DNA from: Halictus rubicundus
Taxonomy: Eukaryota; Arthropoda; Insecta; Hymenoptera; Halictidae
Direction: 5' to 3'
DNA: 64,000 nucleotides
Assembly: GCF_050948215.1 (NCBI RefSeq)
Contig: NC_135157.1
Span: forward strand, 3,596,001-3,660,000
Translations under genes and position numbers: made by a program
Notes under the pieces: generated by a model
The model's input: only the letters and a program-made list of their open reading frames with translations
The model's database searches: none
Told to the model about the DNA's origin: nothing
In this document: positions 23,126-35,916 of the stretch, piece after piece
How positions within the stretch are numbered: position 1 is the stretch's first letter
Layout of the letters: every line of letters starts with the position of its first letter

Positions 23126-25809
23126 AGCCGCCATATTCGTTTCTAAATGGAATTCTGTTATGTTGTCACATAAGTAATGCGAATTTCCACTCATACCTTT
23201 GAAAGGTGAAATACATGAAATAAATCACAAACATTATTTTATTCTTCTATTTTGTTCTTTTTATTAATCTATAAAGATTAGAGACCATGAGGGAAAATAT
23301 ATGTATAGAACACTAATGATTGTGATTTTTGTATTGTACCTTCTAGAAATGTAAAAAGAATTTCACATTACTTACGATACGACTGAATATTCACAAATTT
23401 ATTAAACATATATAATATATTCCAATCTTTTAATTTATATTATTATATTACCATTATTATACATATATCATTTATTTATGTATATTCTTCACAACTACGT
23501 ATTAAGTTTGTCACAAATATTATGAACCAAACATGCAATAGATTTATAAAATCAAAGATTAAAATATATAATATTAAGGGCGAAAGCATACAGTTTTATT
23601 ATTGCATTATTTCAAGCATATATTACACATATTCTTTACCGAAAAGAAGTTCAGTACGTTAGTATTGATTGTATTATTATATTATTGTCACATTTTATTA
23701 ATAAGAATATACAAAATACATTATATAATTATTATTATGCGGATAATGAATATGCATAAGTTCGGAGTTCGTAGAAAGCATAAATATTAAACTAATGAAG
23801 CTTTGATGTTGTATTCAATTTAATAAAGTGTAACACATAAACAAGTGTTTCTTTGATTTTTAGTTTTCATGTTGGTGTTTGATTTAATCAAATCCTTAAT
23901 GAACGTACAAGTGCTTCTTTGCTTTTCAGTTTTCATTGTATATTTAATTTAATAAAATCCTCGATAACCTCGATAAGTGCCTCTGTGATTATCAGGTTTT
24001 ATAAAATCTGTTGAAATCAGCTAAATCCTCTTTGTGTCGACAATATTCATAAAAAAGATCAACAGAGCTATAGATATCATTTATACTCTTCGACAGAGAT
24101 TCGATTGTCATCAATCGCACGATTATGATCGCAATTTGTCTTAACATGCAATATTTCTTTTCACGTTCTTCTTATCTAGATTTCAAGAAAATGTCCAAAA
24201 ATACAATAGTCTCAAGTGCCCCGTACTGTCGTCCATCGATTCTTTCCTCATACTTGAATTGTTAATGCGTCTTTATTTTAATTCTCTTAATTATTATCAA
24301 CGCATTTATTTATTTATTATACGAATAACACTTACCATTTCGTACTCGATAAAAATCGCAAATAAAAAAAAATTTGGATTGTCATCAAAAACAAGAGGAA
24401 CCAGAAAAATGATAGAAACATTGTACGCAATAAAAAAAAATCAAACTGACGTTGTGATACAAGAATTTGCATTTTGTGAGTAAGATCAGGTCACGCAAAC
24501 ACGCTTTTCATCGTGACAAATAGACTCGTTTCGACGTGCCGAATGCGAATATGACTTTCATTTTTTACGGCAATTACAAGTTCCCGAGACATTCGCAGAA
24601 GACTTTCCGTGACGCAGATTAAAAAAATTACAATCGTAGCATCTGTAATCACGTTTCAATTATATTCCGGAATCAAAAATCGTCTGCATCGGTTGCGAAA
24701 TCGTGACGACATTTCGAGTGGCACGGCGTGCGATTGACAAGATAATTCTCTCGAAACAGCTCCGATAAGATGTATTCAGACCCAATAAACGTGCTTCTTA
24801 ATTGATCAACGATATGATCTTTAAATAGCGATCTATACGAGAAAAATTCCGTGGTGCCGTGTGCAGGTGAAACGTTTAAATAGAATCTGTGGAAAACGGA
24901 TCACAACAAATCACTGTGGTTGCCGTTCAGGGTAAGATCATTCATCAGAGTGGCTCTCCGTTGTGTTGAAAGGATTCGCAGACATGTAGTTCAGTTTCGC
25001 GATTGTGTTGATCAATAATTCGCGTGGATATGTGCAGTTAAATATGCTTTGGTATTCAAATCGTAGTAATATTAAGGCTTGCAGTTGGTAAAACAATTAT
25101 ACTATATTCAACACTGAACCTACCTGGTTAAACGCGACTTATGGAAAGATTAAATTTATTTATTTTGTGCGGTATACATGTTCTTGTCTTTGTTTGAATA
25201 CAGAATTCACTCATTGTTGAGAATTAATAGAAATTCAAATATATTAGCCACCATAGTGTCTGAAGTTGAGAAATTGAGAAATGATCAGAAGAGTATAGTA
25301 TTTTAATCAAATTTTTCAACATTAGATTTGTTTATTTTACCTTCTCGCAAATAAATTTATAAAGATAGAAGTTAGAGAAATTAAATTTTCCTTATTAAGA
25401 AAAAGGTTTTGAATGTTACAGATGTATATATAATGTATTGTTTCGAAAATTTATTAAATAATTGTAAATGTACGAAAGCCTCAGGTTACTTTCATGCTAT
25501 TTGTACGAAGCATATGATACCGAGCACGTGTTGAATATTTTATACTGTACCTCCATTGTATCGAAATGCCAACAAATTACTCAGTGGTACGCATAATACT
25601 TCGCAGCTGTTCCTTTGAAAAGATCGTTTTGGTAAATCTAGTGCGCTTATACACAGTGAGAACTGATACTAGTCATTGACTTTTCGATTGTCTTTGCAGT
25701 AGGTGTCTGATCGAAACCGGGTTCGTCGCGATTGCGGAGTGTTTTAATATTCACTTATTCATAGTAATTGTTACCAATCGTGGTATTTGTTTTTCTAGTA
25801 TACAGTAAC
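23126..25809. other. Intergenic sequence between the two carboxypeptidase genes
   Basis: Holds the 3' UTR of gene 1, then AT-rich DNA, then the upstream region of gene 2. A CGATAAGAT site (about 24763) is a candidate GATA-factor site, of interest because GATA factors commonly drive midgut genes. The sequence CAGGGTAAGATC near 24928 and TTTTTCTAG at 25789-25797 could be the donor and acceptor of a 5' leader intron; this is not proven. No other gene is seen; short frames at 23602 and 24259 are AT-rich. Confidence 0.4.
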
Positions 25810-28722
25810 ATGTGGAAGGTCGTTCTCCTGGCGCTGGTCGCCTTAGCGACAGCTGAGCAAATCAGGTATGACAACTACAAGGTGTTCCGTGTAACTCCTC
25901 AAACTGAGGACCAACTGGAAATTGTGCGTCACCTCGAAAACATTTCTGACTCGGTATGTATAGTGCAGCGAGACTGACAATATTTATCTACATTCGCATT
26001 ATTTTTAACACCGTTTAGCGTGCACCAAGTTCCTGATAAATCTAGTCCATTTTTTAATCGAATCCGTAACTGAGAAGTTAGAATTTATTATTAGACTACG
26101 GATTTGATGTATTTACAACAAAAATGAGATAAAATGTAGATAAAATTTAAAACAGTAATGAAATTAAAGAAATTTAAGAATATCGGTATATTATTTTTAA
26201 CTGATCAAAATTATTAAAGAAGGAATGAAATTTCTATCTGGCTCCTGTTTCTTGTAGTCGATGCAGAACAGTTTTATTTTGCATAACGTTGTGCACTCTA
26301 TTTATTATAGTCACTGCTATTTCTAGTTTCTTGTAGATGCTAACTAAATTTTCGTTTACCTTCCCTATTACCGTACGAATTAACATTGAAATTGAGCTTA
26401 AAAATTGTGACAGTGGTACATGATTTACATGACAGTCGGAGTGTTAAACAACAGACTTTTACCATTAAAAATGTTCAGAGATCAGTAATAAAGTAAATAG
26501 TTTTTAAATGTATTTTATAATTTTCGTCTTATTCCGACTAGTATGAAATCTGCAGTCTCTAAATATAATAAAGTCTATAATAAATTTTATAAAAGGTATA
26601 GTAAGATATATAGGCATATATAAAGCATAGTTCAATATTTTAAATGAATATTTATTTTATTTCGTTCAATTCTCTTTTGTATAAGTTGGTTTACAAGTAT
26701 TATTCTCAGTCTGTTCACAATTAAAATTTTCCAATAAATGCTCACCTTTCGAAGTTCGATAAAATAAATTTGTTTCAATTGTTTTTCATACTACTTAAAT
26801 GGAACGAAGAAAATGGTTTGAAATATGACGGAAATTGAGAATCAAACTGTCCTTAGTCTGCATTGTGTGTAGTTTAGCACGATAAAATCACGTGTGAAGT
26901 ACTCTTGCTATCGAAAGAAATAAGTAGAATGAGACCACTATCAAAAGTGGGTGTATCTAATCACATCGAAACATTGCCTTTTAGCACTAAAACTACGTAA
27001 CAGCCAACATCACCAATTCGTAATTTTCTACGACACTCGTGAGATTTTTTCGAGCATTTATTTAAGTTTTACGTTACCTAATAAAGAACAATTTTTTGCA
27101 ACTTTTATTTAGTAATTTTTAACGAGAAAATTTGTTAATAAATCTCTAAAGTTAAATAAGAAAAAAATGAAACGTTTTACTTTTTCGGTTTACTACTACA
27201 TAAGCTACTGATCGTAGCGAAACGTCAATCATTCTTGCCATCGTGGCATTTTCGAAATGTGCTTGTTATTAGACACTTTGACAACTACATCGGTCATATA
27301 TGACTAACACAATTTTTTTACCAAACTTGAAGATCAACTTTTACTATATTCTATTAAATAAATTAAATTTCATTAGGATCTCCGAGAGTGTGAGAAGGTT
27401 ACAAAACTCATTGTTATGATTGGACACCGGATTTTTATGCAAAATAAAAATTGTCTACAATAATTACAAGAAATAGAAACATAGACATCTCTTTTCAAAA
27501 TAATTTTAGTGAACTGAAAATAATCCGACAGTATTTTCAAAATTCTTTAAATGTCTTTATTGTTTTACATTTGATGTATTCATTTTTATAATGAAGTCTA
27601 GTCTATGATGCACTCTCTTCTATTCGTGTATTATGTGATTTTCGTGGACATTGTAGTAGCAGTCGGTGTGTTAACAGAAACTTTGAATTAAAGAATTAAA
27701 ATCACATTAAGAATTAAAATCTCTTTCGTCAACAGTTGAACACAATTGCTACAATGTGTTTTACGTTTCTGCAGTACTCCTTCTGGAAAGGGCCCAGCCA
27801 AGTCGGCAACTATGCCGACGTGATGGTAGCTCCCCACAAGGAACCGGAGTTCATCGAAACGATGGAGAAGTTCGGAGTCGCCCACGAGACTTTCGTTCCT
27901 GACGTTCAGACCCTGATCGACAGCGAACAATCACAAGTCCAACCTCAGGCAGGATTCGACCTTAAAAACTACCACAAGTTGGAAGAGATCTACTCCTACT
28001 TGGACAGTTTGGCCAAGGCCTATCCCGGCAAGGTCCAAGTGGTTGTTGGTGGAAAGACTTACGAGGGTCGCCAAATCAAAGGTGTCAAGTTGACTTTTGG
28101 CAAGAACAAACCCGGAATCTTCCTCGAAGGTGGCATTCACGCTAGAGAATGGATCTCCCCTGCTACCGTCTTGTACACGCTGAACGAACTGTTGACTAGC
28201 AAGCAACCCGATGTTAGGGCACTGGCTGATAACCACGAATGGTACATCTTCCCCGTTTTCAACCCTGACGGATACGTCTACACGCACACCAAGGTGAGTA
28301 GAGATATATGTACTGAAATCTCTATACATGTCGCCGAGACATGACCGATAAATGTCGCGGAATTATCCCCACTACCGCGGGGTATATCCCATGTGGGGCC
28401 AAGAAAGTAACATAATACGGCTCGGGTATATCGGTGTGAGACCAGGAGACCACTACTAATCCAATAACAAAATTTCTTTATTTTTCATTATTTTTTTTTA
28501 TGGGACTTTCACCAACATATTCTTGGCTTTTTTCTAATGAAAATGATACCTAATATGATATAATTACGATGATAGTTACTTGTGTAATGAACGATAGAAG
28601 TTACTTCCCATTACATTTATTATATTAACGAAAAATTAGTATAAATATGGCGACCGAGGCCTCGGCGGCGAGACACGGATCAAAGAATAGACTCCTTTGC
28701 GTGTCATCCTTGCGCAGGGGCC

Positions 28723-28762
<40 letters not shown>

Positions 28763-31700
28763 ACTGCCGAAGCAAGTACAAAGAATAGACTCCTGGACGA
28801 TAAACGATACCAAGACCCGTGTTGCTGACATAAATCGAGAATTCACTGTACTTCGAATAACAAGTATTGGAAATAGTAATGCATTTAACCCTTTGACTGT
28901 GGCACGGCGCTCTTTAGCTTAATGCCATAAATGTTTTGCTACACGATAAGTTGTGGCTAGCTAAAATAATTCACAACCAAATTATTGCTGCATTAAAAGT
29001 AAAAATCGGTTGGTTAAGAACAACAAAGCAACGGGACGTTTTTGTGTCATTGAAACTCATTTTAATTGAATGAGTAAAGGTAAATAGATTCATTTTATTT
29101 CTCAGTTTTACATTTTACAAGAACATTTGATAATATCGATTTATTATACAGGGTGAGTCACTATTATACCACCTAAATTTACTCGTGAACTGCTTCTGGT
29201 ATTAAAAAATGTTTCAATACAAAGTTTGTCCAATATCGAATGGGGCATGCAATGGGATAATTAGATTTTTTATTGTGTTTCGTTTTTTTAAATAGGAAGG
29301 TGACTTGAAGTTTTTGTATTATAACGTGCAGTGGTTAATTCTGTGATTCGAAAGATTGTTAAATACTGAGCAAAAAACTATTAAGGCGTGTGGGGTAAAA
29401 ACTGAATAATTATCTAGATATTCTTTAGTGAAAATCACACTTGAACGCGTGTCACCCATTAAACATAATTTTGGGCGTAATATTGAGACTTGCTTGCATT
29501 AGAGATGGATTAAAGAATATCTGTGGGCCGTATAAGAGTAAAAAGTGAGATTTTTTTATTTTTTAAAAAATGGAGAGATATCTCTTTCTCTAATTAGAGG
29601 ATTCAGTGTGATTCTTTTTTTAATATACAAGTTTCGTAATATTCTAAAAATGCGCACACTGCATAAGAGCATACATATCCGCAGTTTAATAATCTCTAAA
29701 TAGAGTTAGGCGAGACCTTGTCTCATTTGTGATGTATTCTAGTAAAATTAAATCGGTATACTTGATCGGTGATAATCTTGTTTCAGAACCGTTTATGGAG
29801 AAAGACACGCAAACCATACAACTCCCTGTGTTACGGAAGTGACCCTAACAGGAACTGGGGCTACAAATGGATGTGTGAGTATCAATATTCTTCAAAACGA
29901 AATAATATACGAAACAATGTACGAAATAATATAATTACTTTTCCATTACATTTTGCACTACTTGGAACACTTGAAAGCTAGCCCAGTTACTTAAAAATGC
30001 TATTTTTTACTTCAAAATTCAAACATAACTACATAAATTGCAAGTATAGAATATTTATTCAATAATACTGTGTTATTATAAGAAAGCAGTAGTTACATTT
30101 GAAAGCTACATTTAATAATTATATCTCTATTTTTACTAATTCTTAAACTACGATATTTATTTAAAAGTTTGGACATCTTAGTTGTTCTCTATTACAGTGT
30201 TACAATTATTAGAGTTACAATATGAAAAATGTTTCGTTGTACATTCGCGGAAAATGTAATTCGCAGTATTTCTAAATATTTGCAACTTGCAAACATCTAC
30301 ACTTCATACAAAAATAATAAGAATTCAGTATAGTAGGGCGGTTCCCATTTAAAAATTGATTGTTATAATGGCTAAGTCGCATTATGCAGTATCTTAAAAA
30401 TGCAATCTTAGGCTCTAATTGTTTAAATCAGAAAGCTATGTTTTCTATGTTCGCAAATTAAATAAACGAACAATACTTTCTCGTTTTAAAAAAGAATTAT
30501 TTTAGAAAAATATTTGTGGTTCTAAATTAGAGTGCAGCGCAATGGAAAAGTCACAGAAAATAAATTAATAATTTGTTGTTTATTTTGCAGCGGGCGGTGC
30601 TAGCAACAACCCATGCAGCGAGACTTATGGAGGAAGCTCTGCATTCTCTGACACGGAAACCAAGACTATGTCTCAATACATCACATCGATCTCGAACAAA
30701 TTCTACGCCTATCTTTCTTTCCACAGTTATTCGCAGCTCTTGCTGTTCCCTTACGGGCACACGAAACAACATTTGGAAAACTACAATGACTCTGTAAGCA
30801 AAATATTTTTCATTGAAAGTACATAACATCTAAATTAAAAGCAGCTGCAAGATTGCTATGAAACGCATACTTGTTCTTATATATGCAAGACGATACACAA
30901 CTAGAAATACATTTATTGAAATTACACCTACACTTTACATACACCATCTATTTTTGATATTATACATGTAGCCGTGTGTATATATTTATACTTGAAGTTT
31001 TAAGGCAGCTTAAACTGAGTTAGAGAGTGTCAATATGTTAATTACTTGCTGTATAATGAACGAATGAGTTGTAGTACTAATATTAATGTATATCAGATTT
31101 TTGCAATGTGAAATACCTAAAAACCTAGATATGAGATAGATAAGTAAAGACAAGAATGAAACCAATCAAATAACTAATTTGTTAAGTTTAGATTTTATAC
31201 TTTTATGACAGAATGGATAAGTGAAACACAAAACTGTGAAGACTGACACGAATTTTAGAATATATTTCTATTATTCACGATTTATTAAAGTTATCAAGGG
31301 AAAGGAATTTTTATTTAATCCTTTCTTACAATTAGCTCTGAAAAGATTCGCAGTTTATGTATTAATAAAGCTTATGATAACAGGAAAACTGTCTGCCTCT
31401 GGCTAAGTTATCTTCAGTTTTATTATTAAACGCGCACATGAATGCTTCTATTTTATCTTGAATGTATTGCTGATAATTGTATCAAGATTTTTTATGTTAT
31501 CGAGTGTTTCCGTGACACTTTAAACGGTTAATTGATTAATCGTATCGATTGATAAGACAGATCGAAAGATATTCTTTTGTTTGCACAAAAATAAGGCGCA
31601 ATCATTTTTTCACTGACTACGCGATGATGTGGCAACAGAATGAAATATATTTATTTTGCATATTTTCAGCTCCAAATCGGCCAGAAGTCCATCCAGGCCC

Positions 31701-32680
31701 TTGCTAGACGCTATGGAACCAAATACCAAACCGGAAACATCGCTGAAACTATTTGTAAGTACAAAGAAATATAATATATCGAATATTCAATAGTAATTAA
31801 TATATGGAATATTATTTGAATAGTTACAATAGATATTTAAGCTGAATTATGAACAGCCTCTAATGTTAAAAATAAGGAGAAGTTGTAAAAGAATTACAAT
31901 AATTGTGCTACAACAAAAAGAAGCTTAAAAATCTTATTTTAAATAATAACTCCAAATAAATAGTCAGATTATATTATTAGAGCTTAAAATTATTATTGTT
32001 ACTGAACAGTTTATGAAGAACTATGAAATATTTTACTGATGATGTGTTAATAATGAGTAAACTTAAAAACGTATAAATTAAAGAGCAATTAGTAAACTCA
32101 AGAAATAGCAATGGTGGGCCACACATTAATTTAATTATAAAGCGATTGGACATAAGTTACAGAAACGAAATAGATACCTTTTGGGCCTAAAACATATTAC
32201 TAATCTTTGAAGTATGAAGCTTTTGAAAATTACGGAAGCGGGTTAAAATGACCCAGTATATACGTGTGTAAATTTTAATATTCTTTCGTTAACAATTTTT
32301 AAATTAGAATATACAGTATCCCGATCACTCTGGAGTAGGCACTCAATCGTTTATAGTTAAAGCGGTAAAAATTGAATATCATAATGACAAGGCATTCATT
32401 GGCCAAGGGTTAATGTATAAATTAATAAAATCGGATAATTTACTAGCGTGTGCTGCGATCTGTTACATTTTACATTTGCTTTTCAGACGTTGCTACTGGA
32501 AGCTCAGTAGATTGGGTGAAGGGTACCTTCCACAAGCCAGTGACGTACACTTATGAACTTCGTGACACTGGCCGTCATGGTTTCCTGCTTCCGGCTGACC
32601 AAATTGAACCCACAGCTCTGGAAACCCTGGATTCTTTGGTCGCCATGTTCAAAGAAGCTAAGGCCCGTGGATACGAATAA
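25810..32680 (+). CDS. Zinc carboxypeptidase A-type (M14A), gene 2
   Basis: Six exons: 25810-25953, 27775-28293, 29787-29874, 30591-30793, 31670-31754, 32487-32680; 410 residues. The ATG at 25810 gives a good signal peptide (MWKVVLLALVALATA); the frame upstream lacks another ATG. Zinc ligands H170, E173, H295; R226, N242-R243, Y347, base E370 are all present. Residue V354 at the bovine 255 position indicates A-type specificity. The propeptide/enzyme border (about residues 90-108) has no Lys or Arg, unlike gene 1, so the activation cleavage must differ or lie at K112. The codon usage is more GC-rich than in gene 1, suggesting higher expression. AATAAA at 32741-32746. Introns 1 (before YSFW) and 4 (before LQIG) are absent from gene 1. 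Confidence 0.93.
26092..26300. mobile_element. Intronic TA-flanked MITE in carboxypeptidase gene 2, intron 1
   Basis: Inverted-orientation copy, from TAGACTACGGATTTGATGTA to TTTTGCATAACGTTGTGCAC-TCTA, with the reverse complement of the AAATTCTTTAA body motif inside. Confidence 0.5.
27421..27600. mobile_element. Intronic TA-flanked MITE in carboxypeptidase gene 2, intron 1
   Basis: From the CCGGATTTTTATGCAAAATA arm to the TATAATGAAGTCTA end, with ACAAGAAATAGAAACATAGA and AAATTCTTTAAATG inside. It ends about 175 bp before exon 2. Confidence 0.5.
28697..28779 (-). pseudogene. U6 snRNA retropseudogene, 3'-truncated
   Basis: On the minus strand it reads as the U6 snRNA from its 5' end (GTACTTGCTTCGGCAGTACA) through the ACAGAGAAGATTAGCATGGC catalytic region and stops after GATGACACGCAA, about 83 nt of roughly 107. 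It is flanked by a perfect 16-bp direct repeat, CAAAGAATAGACTCCT, at 28681-28696 and 28779-28794 (one base shared), the mark of LINE-mediated retroposition. It lies antisense in intron 2 of carboxypeptidase gene 2. The first bases differ from canonical GTGCTTGC by one change. Not expected to be functional. Confidence 0.88.
29145..29300 (+). mobile_element. Mariner-type element end
   Basis: TATACAGGGTGAGTCA at 29145-29160 is the characteristic outer terminus of mariner-like elements; roughly 150 bp of non-coding lead sequence follows. No matching right end was found in the intron, so it is a 5' fragment. Confidence 0.45.
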
Positions 32681-32749
32681 ACGAGATTCCATTGAATGCT
32701 GAAGAAAAATGACTTTGACAAGTGTTAAAGCTTAATGCTCAATAAAATT

Positions 32750-34596
32750 GATTAAGTCTTTTAAATCTGTACTAAGATAACACGCGGCTTCTTAAAGATG
32801 TCTTTTTTACGTCCATTTTAGGTCTCATAGTCACGTCCTAAAAAGACGTCTTATTTCAGACGTAAAAACGACGTCTTTTACGAGACTAAATGAGATGTTA
32901 TGATAGGGACTGGTTTATTGTACAATGACTAAAATACTAGTTTTGAATTTGGTATTTCTTGGAATGACAAAAAAATTAATTTTCAAAATATCATTTATTA
33001 TGAGCACATGCATGATTATAATATATAATAGGTACATTACATTCTGCAGTTTCTTCTCCCTTTTGAACTAACTTCTCGCTCACTGTCTCTCTCCTCTCCT
33101 CTAACATTTTACCCGCCTCCTCCACTGTGCATCCCTCTTCTCAAAAAAGCCTCATCTTTCATTCTCCTATCCGTCCCAGACCGTATCTATAATATATAAA
33201 TTATATATTTTGTGAGTAATTAGAAGTATTGGCTTACTAAATGATGACATATAAAAAGATTTCGAAGAAGCAGTAATTGATAGAAATAATAATTACCATG
33301 TTCGGGTTTGCTAGTTTCCTGAAAATTTAGATTTTTTAGGAGATATCGTGTTTACAAATACGTACTTCCATATTTAAATTCGTTTACATAGTTCTATTAA
33401 CTTACCAATAATTACACAATTCATCAGAACCTCATCTGTTTAATTTTGTTTGACGTCGACAGTCCTGCCGCTGCATATACCTGAAAACAATAATCATGAT
33501 AGATACACCGATATAATAATTATTGATGGAAAATAATTAAACAATTAGCACAATTAGTAGCATACAATTTTTTATTTACACACCTAACTCGTTCAGTAAT
33601 TTTAACGCCGGTGACGAAGGCAACACCGAATCCGAATCATCATCGCTATCGTTTATCGCTTTAAGTTTTCCTTTCCTCAATTGAGTCTCTTATTCTATTT
33701 CTGACTGCAAGTCAGATGAAGTCTCTCCGGCCACTTTTGCCTAGGCCCTTGCCTTTGCACAATTATCTGAAAGCCTTGTTAATTAATAGAGGATGATATT
33801 AAATAATATGCAGTAGGAGGGCGAGACATAGATATGAATTTACAAATTACATTTTTTAAATTTTCGTTACAAGCCCAAACTAAAAAAGGTGTGAAACAGA
33901 ACTTTAACCATTTTTTTCTTATTCAGACTAAACGCACTATTTTCAAAATTTTCTAATTCATCTAGCTTGGAAGAAAAACTGAGGTTATTTGGTGCATTTA
34001 TAAAAATATTATTCTGATTTAAAGTGTGTGCCATCAATCATGGCACTGACTGTATGTTACATGACCAAACAAGATAACAGAAACAAACTACAACCAAAAT
34101 CCGAACCGAACTGCAAAAACAAAAAATAGTAGTTATAGAAATGTAACTGTAACCGATGTAACATCATAGTATGTATTATTTCGGTTCCTCATATCTGTTT
34201 CAAACGGAACCGATAAATAACAGTTTGAAACAATTATTTACAGAACCTTTTCGCTCTCTGATTGAAATAGAATGGGTAAACTTCCATACCACCCAAATGA
34301 GGTGTTACCCGCTGGCACGTTACTATTTTTTTTAATGTGGGTAGTTCGCCGGTAGCCCTATCGTCCCACAATGTGACTGGCTTTGCATATAGCACAACTG
34401 CAATAATGTTACAATTGATTGATAAATGTTATAAGGTCAGTTTTAGAGATATTTGCGAAAAACTTTATTGCTACTAAAGTCGCTGGAAAAACCAAAAGAG
34501 TCGTAAAAGTCGAATACCGCTCGTCCCTTTTCTTCGCGCGGCGGCCAGCAGGCAATTCATAAAACGGATTCGTTATAGTAGTAGCAGAAGTTTGTA
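32750..34596. other. Sequence between carboxypeptidase gene 2 and the gypsy relic
   Basis: Mostly AT-rich. At 32790-32885 AAGACGTC/GACGTCTT-type motifs alternate in both orientations, a small degenerate palindromic repeat. A possible broken coding fragment lies at 33576-33760 (minus). The rest shows nothing recognisable. Confidence 0.35.
33576..33760 (-). pseudogene. Possible coding relic with an acidic Ser/Asp stretch
   Basis: On the minus strand a frame reads ...ETSSDLQSEIE, a stop, then a continuation with NDSDDDSDSVLPSSPALKLL and a terminal stop at 33576-33578, with AATAAA close behind. The protein-like composition stands out in AT-rich surroundings, but there is a stop inside and no recognised family. 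It could be the 3' end of a decayed gene or transposon. Confidence 0.25.
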
Positions 34597-34696
34597 ACCG
34601 TGCAGGTTACATATCGATACACCCCATATATCGAATGTCGATGTCAACCCCACCGTAACACCCGGTGACGTAACCCGCGAGTCCTGACGGGGAAAA
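34597..34696 (+). repeat. 100-bp LTR-like fragment, inverted copy at 45266-45365
   Basis: Matches the reverse complement of 45266-45365 at 98 of 100 positions (ACCGTGCAGGTTACATATCG at the outer end, CGAGTCCTGACGGGGAAAA at the inner end). It joins directly to the RNase H frame of the gypsy relic, as if an internal deletion fused LTR or leader sequence to pol. Confidence 0.75.
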
Positions 34697-35057
34697 TTCT
34701 ATCTGTCGACCGATGCGAGTACATCCGCACTCGGAGCAGTGGTCGAACAATATAACGCAGACGGCGAATTGAGACCTATCACATTCGCCAGTCGAACCTT
34801 AAAAGGGCCGGAACTCTCGTATTTTACCACCGAAAAGGAACTCTTAGCCATTGTCTGGGCATTGGGAAAATTAAGAACATACTTATACGGGGCAAAAATA
34901 GTGCTCTTGACCGACCACAAAGCCATCACGTTCTTGATGCACAGCAAGTTGCTAAACCAACGCCTCACCCGGTGGATCCTCTCCATACAGGACTACCACA
35001 TAAAAATTCAATTCCGCCCCGGGAAAGAAAACATTCCCGCCGACATCATGAGTCGTA

Positions 35058-35916
35058 TATATGTTACAGTGAAACACCGAAATCTGGAGAATGTGGACTT
35101 TCACCGGTGAATGTCAACATTCACATAGTCGCTTGGTGTATGTCCGAAATATTTGCTAAATACCCTTATTTCTGACTTACACCGGTAAATGTTGACATTC
35201 ACCATGCACTAATGGTGAATGTTGAACATGTTGGAGATTTATATTTTCTTCTCCGTAATTCAGTCACTATAAAACGTCACGCCAAGTCGTGATTAATTTC
35301 GGGTTATGTGCGTTACGTTACATTTCCTCATAAAAAAGGTTTAGGGTTAGGGTTAGGGTTAGGATTAGGGAATCACTTGGGGGTAGAAGGGGGTGAATCG
35401 ACTTTCGAGTAGAACTACGGGATTAGGTAAGGGTGGTATGCCCCTGGTAAATCATCCCAAAATTTTGTTATTTTCTTCCTACCACGCTCGGTTTAGGAGA
35501 TGCAACGATTTTTAGAGGAGGCGGAAATAAATTTGGGGAGGGCAAAGGGGTGGCGAATCGACTTTTGAATAGGAAAGGAATGACCAAGAATTTAAAATAC
35601 ACAGTACATTCTACATGAGAAAAGAAAATAATAGTAATAAAAAAATGACTTACTGCATTAAACAACAAAAAAAAAGCTGATTGACTCCGAGCAGAACAAA
35701 GGATTTGGCGGGAGAGAGCCAGTCGCTTGTTTTTTGACTCTTCTGTTTTGGACCTCCACCAGAGCATATCTGTGATTGTCGACATACACCGGACAGGGTC
35801 CGAATATACAACAATGTAATAAAATATTCGATCTTTCACCGACGTATTTGGTATCTGTTGACATTCACCGGTGAAAGTCGACATTCTCCAATTTCGGTCA
35901 TTCACGGTAACATATA
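35058..35916. mobile_element. Non-autonomous TA-target DNA transposon inside gypsy pol
   Basis: 859 bp between TA (35056-35057) and TA (35917-35918). Terminal inverted repeats of about 60 bp start TATATGTTAC and contain ACTTTCACCGGTGAATGTCA. Inside is a short run of TTAGGG units (about 35340-35370) and a twice-repeated GGTGAATCGACTTT. No transposase. The 162-codon minus frame across the right half is fortuitous. Confidence 0.75.
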
